IMG/VR virus record: IMGVR_UViG_3300032782_000001 | Span: 308,404-372,403 of that record | DNA length: 64,000 nt | Source of the DNA: a virus | Strand: one strand, 5' to 3' | Shown here: positions 32,374-40,846 of the stretch, piece by piece | Position numbering within the stretch: the first letter of the stretch is position 1 | Layout: each line of letters starts with the position of its first letter | Program-made: the position numbers and the translations under genes | The notes under the pieces: generated by a model | The model's database searches: none | Seen by the model: the letters and a program-made list of their open reading frames with translations, nothing else | Told to the model about the DNA's origin: nothing

Positions 32374-32997
32374 ATGCACGATTTGCGAGACGTCTTCATC
32401 CATGATCCGATTCGACATGCTGGGATTTATGATGCAAATCCCGGAGACAACTGGTGGATCATGATGGATAAAGGAGAACCAAAAAGGGTAACCATCGGTT
32501 CTCAACCAAAGCCCGCGACCACAGAAGACGGTGAAATGACACTCGCGTTCCACGCTAACATTCGGATTCCATATTTCGAAATCGTGGACGAGGTTGAAAT
32601 TCAAAAGAAGTTAGCAGAACTTCTGGTGCACGCGGCAGAAAAGCGTGGATGTTCAAAAGCCGTCAGTATCTTCCAAGTCCTGGAGAAACTTAGGGAAGGA
32701 CTTGGAAACAAGCCTCTTCGGCATGTCTTGGCATCCAGGAAAACCTTCTTGGCAAAAATCCGAGATCCTTACGAGGAGGCACTTGGACCCAACATTAGAG
32801 CGCCTAAGAAATGGGCACAATTCTTCTACGAACTGAAAGGAACCAAGCCAGTTTGGAATGAATCACTGCCCGAAGGGATGTTTATTGGCACCACCAATCA
32901 AGAAGAAGTGGGATGGGTGACGTGCTCGGGCGGCTGGTTTACCCCTGTAGGAGCTGCTGTGAATGAATCAGGAGTCTTTGGAGTCCACCTGAGTTAG
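32374..32997 (+). CDS. Hypothetical phage protein
   Basis: The protein has 207 residues: N-terminal beta-rich part (HDLRDVFIHDPIRHAGIYDANPGDNWWIMMDKGEPKRVTI), a helical middle with RHVLASRKTFLAKIRDPYEEALGPNIRAPKKWAQFFYEL, and a C-terminal strand region GMFIGTTNQEEVGWVTCSGGWFTPVG. No family is recognised. Its stop overlaps the convergent phosphatase gene by 4 bases. Confidence 0.55.
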   Translation: MHDLRDVFIHDPIRHAGIYDANPGDNWWIMMDKGEPKRVTIGSQPKPATTEDGEMTLAFHANIRIPYFEIVDEVEIQKKLAELLVHAAEKRGCSKAVSIFQVLEKLREGLGNKPLRHVLASRKTFLAKIRDPYEEALGPNIRAPKKWAQFFYELKGTKPVWNESLPEGMFIGTTNQEEVGWVTCSGGWFTPVGAAVNESGVFGVHLS

Positions 32998-33683
32998 ACT
33001 CGGCCCATTTTGGCAGCGTAGGCCTGAATCAAGGTCAGGTAATCTCGATTCGGAGCCCCTGCGGGAGTCTGGCTGCTGGTGAACGAAATTGCTTCGTTCA
33101 CATTCATGCCGTGGGCTCGTATCATGTAGCAAGCCACGACTGCTCCAGTCCTGTCTGCCCCAAGAGAACAATGGACATAAATAGCTCGAGCAGGGTCATG
33201 AAGAAGTTCCGTAATCCGGTCCACCAAACCACACAGGTCCCAACCGGGAGACGTGAGAAAGACATGAGGATCTTGACCTTGACCTACCCCTTCAATAGGC
33301 CACCACATGAAATTGGCAGTCCTAGAAGAAGAAGAGGTACGGATTACACAAGGATGTAATTCCTCGGCATCGTAATCTGGTTGTAGGTATGGAGGCCAAT
33401 ACGATGGTCCCCATAAATCTGGAAGTCCAAGAGAAGACAATTCCGCCTTTAGCATAGGATGTTCACCCGTGCTGTCAATAAGGGACACTATAGTCATAGT
33501 TGTCCCTGCGAGCTTAGAATCAATCCTATCCGCGATACCGGAATAGGCGAAAGTCCCATCTCCGAGCATCGGGAATGGTCCGCGAATGAACAAACTACTG
33601 TTAAAACTATCCACTAGTGCTACACGAGATGGATCAAAAACTCTCACATTCAAATTGTTGGAAAAAACTTTTACGAATGACAC
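32994..33683 (-). CDS. Protein tyrosine/dual-specificity phosphatase-like protein
   Basis: This 229-residue protein uses a GTG start. The P-loop reads VHCSLGADRTG (Cys172, Arg178), the C-x5-R signature of cysteine-dependent phosphatases, followed by a helix (AVVACYMIRAHGMNVNEAISF). A WPI motif at 128-130 and the earlier Asp residues could supply the general acid. Such enzymes dephosphorylate Tyr/Ser/Thr, or in viruses RNA 5'-ends or other phosphates. The physiological substrate is unknown. In this phage it may reset host phosphosignalling. Confidence 0.8.
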   Translation of the reverse strand: MSFVKVFSNNLNVRVFDPSRVALVDSFNSSLFIRGPFPMLGDGTFAYSGIADRIDSKLAGTTMTIVSLIDSTGEHPMLKAELSSLGLPDLWGPSYWPPYLQPDYDAEELHPCVIRTSSSSRTANFMWWPIEGVGQGQDPHVFLTSPGWDLCGLVDRITELLHDPARAIYVHCSLGADRTGAVVACYMIRAHGMNVNEAISFTSSQTPAGAPNRDYLTLIQAYAAKMGRV

Positions 33684-33711
33684 CCGGGGAGATTATCGGT
33701 ATTGTTAATGA

Positions 33712-33906
33712 ATGCCGACGTATGATTATGCCTGCGAAGCCTGTTCTCATGAATGGGAACAAGATCAGGGAATCAACGAAGAACCCATCAAAAAGTGTCC
33801 GAAATGCGGTGAAGAAAAAGCGAAGAGACTTATTGGAGCCCCTCACTTCATTCTGAAAGGTAATGGTTGGTCATCTGATGGATATGGTGGTAATTCATCC
33901 GTATAA
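33712..33906 (+). CDS. Short FmdB-type zinc ribbon
   Basis: The protein has 64 residues: MPTYDYACEACSHEWEQDQGI then KKCPKCGEEKAKRLIGAPHFILKGNGW. The MPTYDY start, two CxxC pairs and the I..P.F.L.G.GW ending match the FmdB family fully. It is a paralogue of 9686-10126, which has an extended tail. The function in the family is not settled. Confidence 0.8.
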   Translation: MPTYDYACEACSHEWEQDQGINEEPIKKCPKCGEEKAKRLIGAPHFILKGNGWSSDGYGGNSSV

Positions 33907-33910
33907 TAAA

Positions 33911-34150
33911 ATGAGTAGATTCCAAGATTATCTCCTTGAATTCAAGCAACGATTTGCGTCTCGACCAGGGACCTTGTTAGTATTTGAAGTGAAGTTAGAA
34001 TCGCTAGTAAAACAATCGACAGCTAAAGTCCCCACTGTTCACGGGGAATGGACTGCTGTACTGATAATGCCAGATGAATCCGAAGTGGAATGTGAAGGCA
34101 TGACAGGGGAAGATGCATTAGAAGGTCTTCTCATGAAGATTCGCGGGTAG
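33911..34150 (+). CDS. Small hypothetical protein
   Basis: The ATG at 33911 is chosen because a longer frame would overlap the FmdB-like gene. The 79 residues have strands TLLVFEVKLESLV and GEWTAVLIMPDESEVECEG, ending MTGEDALEGLLMKIRG. The last segment resembles GISPEDAINGLQKII in the 31704 gene, suggesting a shared small fold. It is co-oriented and 4 bases from the preceding stop. Confidence 0.55.
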   Translation: MSRFQDYLLEFKQRFASRPGTLLVFEVKLESLVKQSTAKVPTVHGEWTAVLIMPDESEVECEGMTGEDALEGLLMKIRG

Positions 34151-34954
34151 TCATATTAAAATGTGTTCTTCTGACGTCGGACTGCCATAGTATTTAGCTT
34201 TATTAACTCGACATTCAATGTTTCTGGACACGCGAATCCAGCATCGAGTGTGAGTGTGGCCGGCAAGAACGACGACGTGTCGTTTATTCCTACCGTTCAT
34301 GACTCGTTCGATCATGCGACCCATTGTCACATTCGTGTTGTATGGAAGCCAGAATTTCTCCATTAAAGTCCCCACTGCCCTAGTAGCCTCTACCCAAGGT
34401 GGGAAATGGGTAAGAACGTATATTGTTTTGAAATTCTCTAGTGCGGAAGTAAGTGAGGCTTCGAGAAGGTCCGCGGACGCCTGAGCGAGGGATCGGAAAG
34501 CATCAACTCTGGCTTCCATACCGGATAAAGTTAGAAAATCATAGGTTTGGAACCAGTCAGTCGTATATCGGAGCCAAGATGGATCTCCCCGCCGGGCGTC
34601 GTACCAACCCTCAGTACCTATGAGAGCTACTTCTTCGTTCAGAGAAACAACGCCAGACTCCGTCATCCAATGCAAATTAGGATATGTAGCCGAAAGCCTT
34701 CGTATATCTCCGTGGACGCTCGCGAGCGTCCTTCCGTGATAATCATGATTCCCCAAAACGAAATAAATCGGGCACGACAAGGAAGCCGCGAACTTACCAA
34801 GACAATTCTCTAAATGAGAACCGTTACTTATATCCCCCGTCAAGAAAATTCCAGAGGGGCTTTCCACTCGTAAGTGACGCACGAGATTTCGAGTCGCCCA
34901 CGGAAGAGCGAAATTTAAATGCGTATCCGTGAGCCACACGTACTTCTGGCGCAC
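34151..34954 (-). CDS. Calcineurin-like metallophosphoesterase
   Basis: This 267-residue protein uses a GTG start. All metal-site motifs of the family are present in order: WLTDTHLN (D-x-H), GIFLTGDISNG (GD), VLGNHDYHG (GNHD), VLTHFPPW (H) and VVVLAGHTHTRCWI (GHxH). These enzymes hydrolyse phosphodiesters or phosphomonoesters with two metal ions. In phages they may act on DNA/RNA ends or on nucleotide signals. The substrate cannot be told from sequence. Confidence 0.88.
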   Translation of the reverse strand: MRQKYVWLTDTHLNFALPWATRNLVRHLRVESPSGIFLTGDISNGSHLENCLGKFAASLSCPIYFVLGNHDYHGRTLASVHGDIRRLSATYPNLHWMTESGVVSLNEEVALIGTEGWYDARRGDPSWLRYTTDWFQTYDFLTLSGMEARVDAFRSLAQASADLLEASLTSALENFKTIYVLTHFPPWVEATRAVGTLMEKFWLPYNTNVTMGRMIERVMNGRNKRHVVVLAGHTHTRCWIRVSRNIECRVNKAKYYGSPTSEEHILI

Positions 34955-34978
34955 AGGCGTTCTGTCTTAGACGAAGTA

Positions 34979-35212
34979 TCAAGATTTCATAGGTCGCCGC
35001 TTAGGTAAAGGAGGGCGAATAAGATGCTCCGCCTCAAGCGTCAACGACCGGATCTTCATAAGTCTATCGGTAATCTCTTGGACATCTTTCGGTCCAGAAA
35101 TTTTAGAATCGTCCTGAATGAATGATTCAGCTTCTTCAGCGACTTTCACAATGTTGTCCAGCAAGAGCATAAGCTCTGATTCGAGCGGCCTCTTGGTGGC
35201 ATCGTCCTTCAT
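34979..35212 (-). CDS. Small helical hypothetical protein
   Basis: The protein has 77 residues, two predicted helices (ESELMLLLDNIVKVAEEAESFIQDD and VQEITDRLMKIRSLTLEAEHLIRPP) and a basic tail KRRPMKS. No family is recognised. Confidence 0.5.
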   Translation of the reverse strand: MKDDATKRPLESELMLLLDNIVKVAEEAESFIQDDSKISGPKDVQEITDRLMKIRSLTLEAEHLIRPPLPKRRPMKS

Positions 35213-35241
35213 GACAGGACGACATACAAAGATGATAAAAT

Positions 35242-35634
35242 TTAAGCTACAATTCTATACTTCCTAGGGTGCCGGGAACGACAAGCACGACAAATCCACA
35301 CGTTTTTGAAATTGGCTTCAGCGTACGGATTGGGATCCTTACATTCAAAACAATAATACCCGCCGTCGGGCATGGCTGAAGCCACTCTCAAGAGTTCATG
35401 CTCGAAAAGCTCCACCGCTTTCTTCATTCGGTGGATAAGGTCTACATCGTAAGACCTAATAAAATCATCGGTGACCCACCTGAATCCAGGGATGTCGCTA
35501 AGAACTAGACGATTCCGATATCCGGGCTCGACGACGACTGCGCCGATGAGTAGACCAATATACTCTCGGTTGTCGTGTCGAAGTGATTTGAAGACGACTT
35601 CGTCACCAACGTCGAATCTGGAGGAAGGGTCCAC
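35242..35634 (-). CDS. Small zinc-ribbon protein with beta-barrel start
   Basis: This 130-residue protein uses a GTG start. The N-terminal half resembles a small SH3/KOW-like barrel (FDVGDEVVFKSLRHDNREYIGLLIGAVVV). The C-terminal half has YYCFECKD...VWICRACRSRHPRKY, a C-x2-C...C-x2-C zinc ribbon. Nucleic-acid binding is plausible. The family is not recognised. Confidence 0.6.
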   Translation of the reverse strand: MDPSSRFDVGDEVVFKSLRHDNREYIGLLIGAVVVEPGYRNRLVLSDIPGFRWVTDDFIRSYDVDLIHRMKKAVELFEHELLRVASAMPDGGYYCFECKDPNPYAEANFKNVWICRACRSRHPRKYRIVA

Positions 35635-35640
35635 ATTGGA

Positions 35641-36306
35641 TCATACGTTCGGAATAGCCCAGTCAATAGGCTTAGACCCCATACGAATAAGTGCTTCGTT
35701 TGCTTTCGAAAAAGGTTTGGATCCAAAAAAGCCGGCTGCCGCCGACATAGGACTCGGATGAGCCGCCGACACGATTGCATGCCTCCCAACATCAATGAGG
35801 AAACATTTGGATTTAGCAGGCTTCCCCCAAAGGAGGAATACAATAGGCTCTTCCCGCGCGGAAAGCTTTCGAATAACCTCGTCCGTAAATTCTTCCCAAC
35901 CTTGTCCCTGATGAGATCCCGGATTCCCAGCCCGAACCGTGAGGGTCGTGTTGAGTAAAAAAACTCCTTGCTTCACCCAAGAATCAAGACAGCCATGATT
36001 CGGCGGCTTGATACCGAGGTCTGATTCAAGCTCCTTGTAAATGTTCCTGAGGCTCGGAGGAATGGGGACACCCGAACGCACTGAAAAACATAGTCCATGA
36101 GCTTGGCCGGGCCCATGGTAAGGATCCTGACCCAGGATGACCACCTTCACGTCGTCAAAGGGAGTTCCAAACGCATTGAAGACGTCCTCGTGAGGTGGAT
36201 AAACCGTCTCCTTCTCTCGTTCCTTCTGGGTGAAAGCTTCTAGTCTCTTGAAATAATGCTTGGAGAACTCCGAGCGAAGGAACGGCTTCCAGGACTCATG
36301 GATCAT
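35641..36306 (-). CDS. ung: Uracil-DNA glycosylase, family 1
   Basis: The 221-residue protein has the full set of Ung motifs: VVILGQDPYHGPGQAHGLCFSV (catalytic Asp61), the uracil-recognition LLNTTLTV, SHQGQGWEEFTD, and HPSPMSAAAGFFGSKPFS with catalytic His183 and the Leu-loop region. It removes uracil from DNA and starts base excision repair. Normal length and complete motifs indicate activity. The phage itself therefore probably does not use uracil-substituted DNA, and the enzyme would protect replication from deaminated cytosine or dUTP incorporation. Confidence 0.95.
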   Translation of the reverse strand: MIHESWKPFLRSEFSKHYFKRLEAFTQKEREKETVYPPHEDVFNAFGTPFDDVKVVILGQDPYHGPGQAHGLCFSVRSGVPIPPSLRNIYKELESDLGIKPPNHGCLDSWVKQGVFLLNTTLTVRAGNPGSHQGQGWEEFTDEVIRKLSAREEPIVFLLWGKPAKSKCFLIDVGRHAIVSAAHPSPMSAAAGFFGSKPFSKANEALIRMGSKPIDWAIPNV

Positions 36307-36330
36307 AGGCCAGAATACAATTCACGCAGA

Positions 36331-36549
36331 TTACCAGTCCCCATATTTCCTCAGGCCGTAAACGTCTTGAATCCAATAACGGCCAGGGAAAAGCTTTATT
36401 ATTGCCGTAATGAATTTGTCTGAACCGGAAGCCACGACACGGCCCATGTCGTGGGAGAAATTGACGATTTGGCCGGAGGGTTCCGTGCGGCCGTCTTCCT
36501 TCTCGATGAGATCTGCACGGCCGCGATGAATCCGGAAGATGTATTCCAT
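36331..36549 (-). CDS. Small hypothetical protein
   Basis: The protein has 72 residues with a strand-rich pattern (EYIFRIHRGRADLIEKEDGR, GQIVNFSHDMGRVVASGSDKF, LFPGRYWIQDVYGLRKYGDW). It lies between the UDG and methyltransferase-like genes on the same strand. The family is not recognised. Confidence 0.5.
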   Translation of the reverse strand: MEYIFRIHRGRADLIEKEDGRTEPSGQIVNFSHDMGRVVASGSDKFITAIIKLFPGRYWIQDVYGLRKYGDW

Positions 36550-36554
36550 GGGGT

Positions 36555-37772
36555 CTAAGAATTCACGAAGGTTGATTCATCAAGATCGATCTCGTCGAAA
36601 TCTTCAAAGTCAAGGTCGTTGAATTCGTCGACGGACTCGATTTCAGACTCGGGCTCGGACTCGTTTTCACTACCAAGAATTGCTCCGATTTCGTCCGGCT
36701 TGAGTTTTGACAAGAGGTGATTGTAAGTACCTCGAGTACAATGAGCTTTCCATGCCGCTCCAGAGCTCTTCGGCACGTTGAGGAACATGCAGGCCGTATC
36801 CGTCCCGAATTGACGTTGCATTTTCAGGTAATCTAAAATCAACTGATCTTCATCCACCTTGACGATGCCCATCAAGGGAGCTGGCATTTCCCGGATAAAT
36901 TCATGGAGACGTCGATTCAGTTTGGATGACTGGCCAGGATTCCGAAAGACATGGCCCATGTAAATCACCATAGGAACACCTTTACTCCAGGAAGTGGAGC
37001 TGACGTAGTAAAGGTATTTAATAGCCAGAGGGACACAGTTAATGGACTGGCCACGACTGACAAATTGACCGCCAAGAACGTTAGCCCGGGTCCGAAGTAC
37101 AAGAGTGTCTTCGAGGTAGTCAACGGCATCGGAGACAAACTGGGAAGGATCCGTGAGATATTTGTCGGGAACTTGGACTTCCGAAGAGATGAGCACGTGC
37201 GATTCAGCGAGAACCGAATTCTGTTTAATGAATTCCTTCACCGAATCTGGAGACTGGTCGGTCAGTTTATTGATGGAAGTTTCAGTAACTTTATCAATCT
37301 CTGAACGCCAGTATTTGACATCTTCACAATAAGTCCCCTGCTCCCTTCCGGCCAGGAAACCGCATCCAAGGATAGCCCCGTCTTTAAGACCATGGGCCAT
37401 AACCCCAATTACTTTCTGAATGAGAGCATCGCTTGCGGGTGAACAGAAATCCAAGAACGCAGAAACAAGTTCGCGATGAAATTTCTTCGCGATAACAAAG
37501 ACGTCGTTACAGTGAATCTTGACGTCCGGGAACTTGGTCTGAGCTTGCGCCGCAGCTTCAACATTCATCTCAACGGCTACAATATTTTTGGGGTTTACTT
37601 TCATCCCAAGAAGGACTGAAATATCACCACCCTCGCGACTGGAAAGTACGAGATGCTTTCCAGAGTAGAATTTGTCCCTACCAAGGTACTGAAGAACGGT
37701 GATCCAATAACGGAACCTGGCGAGTTTTTTGGATGGAGACTCGCCTTTATAGGTATCAACAGAGCTGCTCAT
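36555..37772 (-). CDS. Rossmann-fold methyltransferase-like protein with acidic tail
   Basis: The protein has 405 residues. The N-terminal 130 residues follow class I SAM-dependent methyltransferase order: HLVLSSREGGDISVLLG (motif I region), NIVAVEMNVEAAAQA (acidic residue at the end of strand 2), VKIHCNDVFVIA (motif III-like), and SAFLDFCSP (motif IV-like). The middle is of unknown fold with RANVLGGQFVSRGQSINCVPLAIKYLYYVS. The last 45 residues are very acidic. Similar proteins occur in other large phages; the substrate is not known. DNA or RNA is possible. Confidence 0.6.
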   Translation of the reverse strand: MSSSVDTYKGESPSKKLARFRYWITVLQYLGRDKFYSGKHLVLSSREGGDISVLLGMKVNPKNIVAVEMNVEAAAQAQTKFPDVKIHCNDVFVIAKKFHRELVSAFLDFCSPASDALIQKVIGVMAHGLKDGAILGCGFLAGREQGTYCEDVKYWRSEIDKVTETSINKLTDQSPDSVKEFIKQNSVLAESHVLISSEVQVPDKYLTDPSQFVSDAVDYLEDTLVLRTRANVLGGQFVSRGQSINCVPLAIKYLYYVSSTSWSKGVPMVIYMGHVFRNPGQSSKLNRRLHEFIREMPAPLMGIVKVDEDQLILDYLKMQRQFGTDTACMFLNVPKSSGAAWKAHCTRGTYNHLLSKLKPDEIGAILGSENESEPESEIESVDEFNDLDFEDFDEIDLDESTFVNS

Positions 37773-37792
37773 GGGTTAGATGCAACAAATAC

Positions 37793-37830
37793 AGCGGAGC
37801 CCCGTCAACTTCCGTCGGCAGGGCTCCGCT
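37793..37830 (-). terminator. Hairpin between genes
   Basis: AGCGGAGCCC (37793-37802) and GGGCTCCGCT (37821-37830) form a perfect 10-bp stem with an 18-base loop. It lies downstream of the minus-strand gene ending at 37859. On that strand the stem is followed by GTATTTGTT, only weakly T-rich, so this may be a terminator or processing hairpin. Confidence 0.45.
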
Positions 37831-37858
37831 GGAGACCTTTCGGTCTAGCTTCGGCGCG

Positions 37859-38269
37859 TCACGTCTTGCAAATAACGTTTCCCCATTTCGTGGTTTGGGG
37901 GAGCCTTTCCGAGTCCACCGGGATTCCCGTGAGGATGGCGCCGGCCGCAGCACTCGGGTGTTTTGCCCTCCGCCCAACAGCTTCCTTGAAAATTGGGAAG
38001 TGGAAAGTCCTGGTCCCTGAGACCACGGGAGTCATGTGAACATGGTGAGTGATGTTCTGGTGGCATTCGAACACCCCGGCGATGAGGTCCCAAAGAGACC
38101 TGTTCGTTCCAACGCCGCGTCGCTTCCAGGATTCCCAAAGCCTTTCCCACTCCTCAAACGCGAACATGGCCATACTACGGGCATTCGGGTCCGGAGAGTG
38201 TGAATGGACGACAAGAAGCCACCAGCGAGCAGTCGTGTGTCCGCTCCTGAAGCGAACCACCCTCCTCAC
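37859..38269 (-). CDS. Hypothetical protein, G+C-rich
   Basis: This 136-residue protein uses a GTG start that overlaps the end of the preceding gene by 4 bases. It has aromatic and His-rich segments (TARWWLLVVHSHSPDPN, FAFEEWERLWESWKRRG, GVFECHQNITHHVHMTPVVSGTRTFHFPIFKEA). No family is recognised. Codon use resembles that of the capsid genes rather than of the A+T-rich neighbours. Confidence 0.5.
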   Translation of the reverse strand: MRRVVRFRSGHTTARWWLLVVHSHSPDPNARSMAMFAFEEWERLWESWKRRGVGTNRSLWDLIAGVFECHQNITHHVHMTPVVSGTRTFHFPIFKEAVGRRAKHPSAAAGAILTGIPVDSERLPQTTKWGNVICKT

Positions 38270-38562
38270 GGGATCACCTCCTCGACAGCCGTTCCGCTGA
38301 CGCGGCGAATGGCTTCATCGATACGGGGGAAGGCCCTCTTGCGACATGAGTCGACCTGTTCCTCGAGCAGCTTCTTGATGGCCGCGCAAGATTTCGGACC
38401 GGCTTCAATTCCGACTGCCAAAAGCTTCTTCTTGATGACGGACTCCGGATCCGGAGAACCGCCAAAATCCGTTCGGATCAGAGTCTTGGCCTTCTTGAGA
38501 ACCTCAGCCGTCGACTCGCCCGAGAGGTCCGTCTTTCGCTGCCCAATCTTGCGCTCAGTCAT
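38266..38562 (-). CDS. Small helical hypothetical protein
   Basis: The protein has 98 residues with a good ribosome site (AAAGGAGG) before the ATG. It is basic and helical: STAEVLKKAKTLIRTDFGG, PESVIKKKLLAVGIEAGPKSCAAIKKLLEEQVDSCRKRAF. It overlaps the next gene by 4 bases. No family is recognised. Confidence 0.55.
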   Translation of the reverse strand: MTERKIGQRKTDLSGESTAEVLKKAKTLIRTDFGGSPDPESVIKKKLLAVGIEAGPKSCAAIKKLLEEQVDSCRKRAFPRIDEAIRRVSGTAVEEVIP

Positions 38563-38634
38563 CGTTACCGCCTCCTTTAGGGGTAACGATACCGTACAAT
38601 GAGACTGTCTCGCGTTTATGCGTCGCTCTCGAAT

Positions 38635-39108
38635 TTAGCTCTCCAAGACGTCAGCGCAAACCAAGAAATGATCGAGGTTCAAATTCTCGAGTGTTTCACA
38701 TAGGTTTTCAACATCACGAGTTCCAACGATCACGAACTGCTCTCGGTCGTCAGTGACGCCAGCGAAGTAGAACTGATACTCGTCATCTTCAGAGGCAAGC
38801 GCGTCGAGAGCCTCATCAACGTCCTCTTCGGTGTCGACATAATCGGCAATCCAACGAGCGGAGGAGTCAGTGTATGTGCGCAACCAAGTCACAGCCAAGT
38901 CCACTGACTGACTAGGACAAGGAGAAAACGCGAAAAAATCCACCATCTGCGGACGATCGAAGCACCCGTCCCAAAGCCGAGCGAACGCCTTTTCCAGACG
39001 TTCCAACCGGAGGACCTCGTAATTTCCGAATGCGTATTGGAGAAGCGAGTCGCAAAATGGCTTGGGGCTTTCGATCTGTGACATGCAGACGGGTACGGAG
39101 TGGATCAT
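38635..39108 (-). CDS. Hypothetical acidic protein ending ADVLES
   Basis: This 157-residue acidic protein has AGGAG before the ATG. It has a helical N-terminal half and a strand-rich end (EDDEYQFYFAGVTDDREQFVIVGTRDVENLCETLENLNLDHF) finishing LVCADVLES, a weaker variant of the VMES-type tail. The function is unknown. Confidence 0.6.
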   Translation of the reverse strand: MIHSVPVCMSQIESPKPFCDSLLQYAFGNYEVLRLERLEKAFARLWDGCFDRPQMVDFFAFSPCPSQSVDLAVTWLRTYTDSSARWIADYVDTEEDVDEALDALASEDDEYQFYFAGVTDDREQFVIVGTRDVENLCETLENLNLDHFLVCADVLES

Positions 39109-39199
39109 TAGAACTCCTCGGAAAACTCAATAGTTTACAGCTAAGAATCCATATAGCCGTTGGAGTAAAATTAGTGATGACCCGCTTGGCGGACAAATA

Positions 39200-39242
39200 C
39201 TTTTCGACCCCGGCCACCACGAGGGCAACCGGGGTCGAAAAG
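39200..39242 (-). terminator. Terminator downstream of the major capsid gene
   Basis: CTTTTCGACCCCGG (39200-39213) pairs perfectly over 14 bp with CCGGGGTCGAAAAG (39229-39242), with a 15-base loop. It lies 18 bases past the stop of the capsid gene at 39260 on the minus strand. A stable G+C stem flanked by A/T pairs is typical of an intrinsic terminator. Confidence 0.7.
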
Positions 39243-39259
39243 AAAGCCGTATTCGGGCT

Positions 39260-40153
39260 TCAGCGAGTGACGATCAGGCGCACCAACCCGCGCGGGTTGT
39301 AGGCTCCAATGCCGAGGTTCTCGAACATGCTAAAACCAATGGTCCTCTCTTCCGGGTTGTCTGCGCTGAGGACCGTGAGCTCCGTGCGCACCGGAATGCG
39401 ACCGAAGTGCTCAGGCTCGCAGCAGCAGTAGACCACGCCCTTGGGGACGAGACGCGAGACGATGAACTGGGCATTCCAGCCCGTGCTCATCATGCCGGTC
39501 TTCCAGAGCGTCGCCTGCGACTCGATGTCGAGGACGTCGCGACCGAACTTGCGGATATCCGCGTAGTCGGTTGCGTTCATGTAGACGCGAGCAACCCGGA
39601 GGTCGTGCGTCTCGATCTCGGCGAACGCGTCCGCGAGGACGGCCGGTGAAATCGGGGCCACCACCGGGATGTCCGGGTTCGTCCCGCCCGGGAGCGAGTC
39701 GAATCCGTTGACCGCGATGGCGTCCAGGATGCTGAAGACGCGATCGTCCTCGGCCGCCTGAATCTGGGCCTTGCCCAAGTCCTGCATACGCTTGAGGAGG
39801 TCGTATCGACGCTCCTTGATCTGCGTGAGAGGCGCCTTGGGGAGCGCCGCGATCTCGAAGAGCGGGAAGATCACGCGACGCGGCTTCATCACCGCCGTGA
39901 TCGACTCACCTTCCTCACCAATGACGTACGCGACGACATCGGGATCCTTGTCGTAGATCGGGAGAGCACCATCCGGCAGCTGCTCCACGAGGAACGTCTT
40001 GCGGCCGACTGAAGAATAGTCGCGCCTTTCACGGAGGGGCTGAATCATCGAGGCCGCGAGGCGCTTACGCCCAGCCGACGTCCCGATGAAGCGGTCGACG
40101 ACCTGCTCCTTGACCGTGTTGTCTACTACCTGTACGCCAAATTGACCGTTCAT
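39260..40153 (-). CDS. HK97-fold major capsid protein
   Basis: The protein has 297 residues. The sequence follows a class of HK97-type capsid proteins of large phages: an N-terminal arm (VVDNTVKEQVVDRF), a spine-helix-like region (RRYDLLKRMQDLGKAQIQAAEDDRVFSILDAIAVNG), the A-domain segment VARVYMNATDYADIRKFGRDVLDIESQATLWKTGMMSTGWNAQFIVSRLVP, and a closing ADNPEERTIGFSMFENLGIGAYNPRGLVRLIVTR. High G+C codon bias, a good ribosome site (GGGTAAG) and a strong terminator directly after fit heavy expression. Upstream come the probable decoration, scaffold and protease genes, the usual head order. The fold is assigned from remembered sequence patterns. Confidence 0.8.
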   Translation of the reverse strand: MNGQFGVQVVDNTVKEQVVDRFIGTSAGRKRLAASMIQPLRERRDYSSVGRKTFLVEQLPDGALPIYDKDPDVVAYVIGEEGESITAVMKPRRVIFPLFEIAALPKAPLTQIKERRYDLLKRMQDLGKAQIQAAEDDRVFSILDAIAVNGFDSLPGGTNPDIPVVAPISPAVLADAFAEIETHDLRVARVYMNATDYADIRKFGRDVLDIESQATLWKTGMMSTGWNAQFIVSRLVPKGVVYCCCEPEHFGRIPVRTELTVLSADNPEERTIGFSMFENLGIGAYNPRGLVRLIVTR

Positions 40154-40180
40154 GGTCTTACCCTTTCATGTTCCGGGGGC

Positions 40181-40846
40181 TCAGATGAAGAGCTCGAGGA
40201 ACATCTCCGTGGAGGTGGCGTCAGGGGGTGAAAGGACGAGACCCATGCGGGTCAGGTCCGGCTCGATGGCCGCGCCGGCAGTGCCGGAGCCAGTCGCCGC
40301 GACAGTGATCCACTGCGTCTCGTACGAGTCCTGCCACCGGTTGGTGAGCAGCCCGTTGACCGAAGCGTAGAGAAGGTCGCCCTCGCTGTAGACGAGCGCC
40401 GTTCCAACGACACCGCCACCGGTGGTCGTCTGAACCTGCGTCTCGTAGATCTTCACTCCGCATGCACCGCCACGCAGGAAGGGACCTTTGCTCGAAGCCA
40501 CCGCAGGGGTGTTTTCGTACGCATTCCCGAGCGCGTCGTTGATGAAGAGCCCGAGAGGACGAGTCTTCGCGACGTAAGCAGCAGATACGAGGACCGCTCC
40601 GCCGCAAGTGTTCGGACCAATGTCCGGCCGGCAGAAAGCCACCGAACCACCAAGAACGCCCTTCTTGACGTTCGAAGGCAGAGTCGTAGACTTGGCCGAG
40701 CCAGTCGTAACCACGTTTGGGTTACTTTGCGTGAACCCGTCCGCAGCCAAGGACGGGATGGTGTCCTTGATCAGCGAGTACAGGATACGCAGAGCACCCT
40801 GGCTGAGGCGAAAATCGCCTGAAGCCTGACCGCCGATGCTTCCCAT
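40181..40846 (-). CDS. Probable head decoration or minor capsid protein
   Basis: This 221-residue protein is rich in Gly, Ala, Thr and Val with short strands (KKGVLGGSVAFCRPDIGPNTCGGAVLVSAAYVA, GVVGTALVYSEGDLLYASVNGLLTNRW, DLTRMGLVLSPPDATSTEMFLELFI). Codon bias is as strong as in the capsid gene that follows 27 bases later. Position just upstream of the capsid gene and composition suggest a decoration protein. The family is not recognised. Confidence 0.6.
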   Translation of the reverse strand: MGSIGGQASGDFRLSQGALRILYSLIKDTIPSLAADGFTQSNPNVVTTGSAKSTTLPSNVKKGVLGGSVAFCRPDIGPNTCGGAVLVSAAYVAKTRPLGLFINDALGNAYENTPAVASSKGPFLRGGACGVKIYETQVQTTTGGGVVGTALVYSEGDLLYASVNGLLTNRWQDSYETQWITVAATGSGTAGAAIEPDLTRMGLVLSPPDATSTEMFLELFI

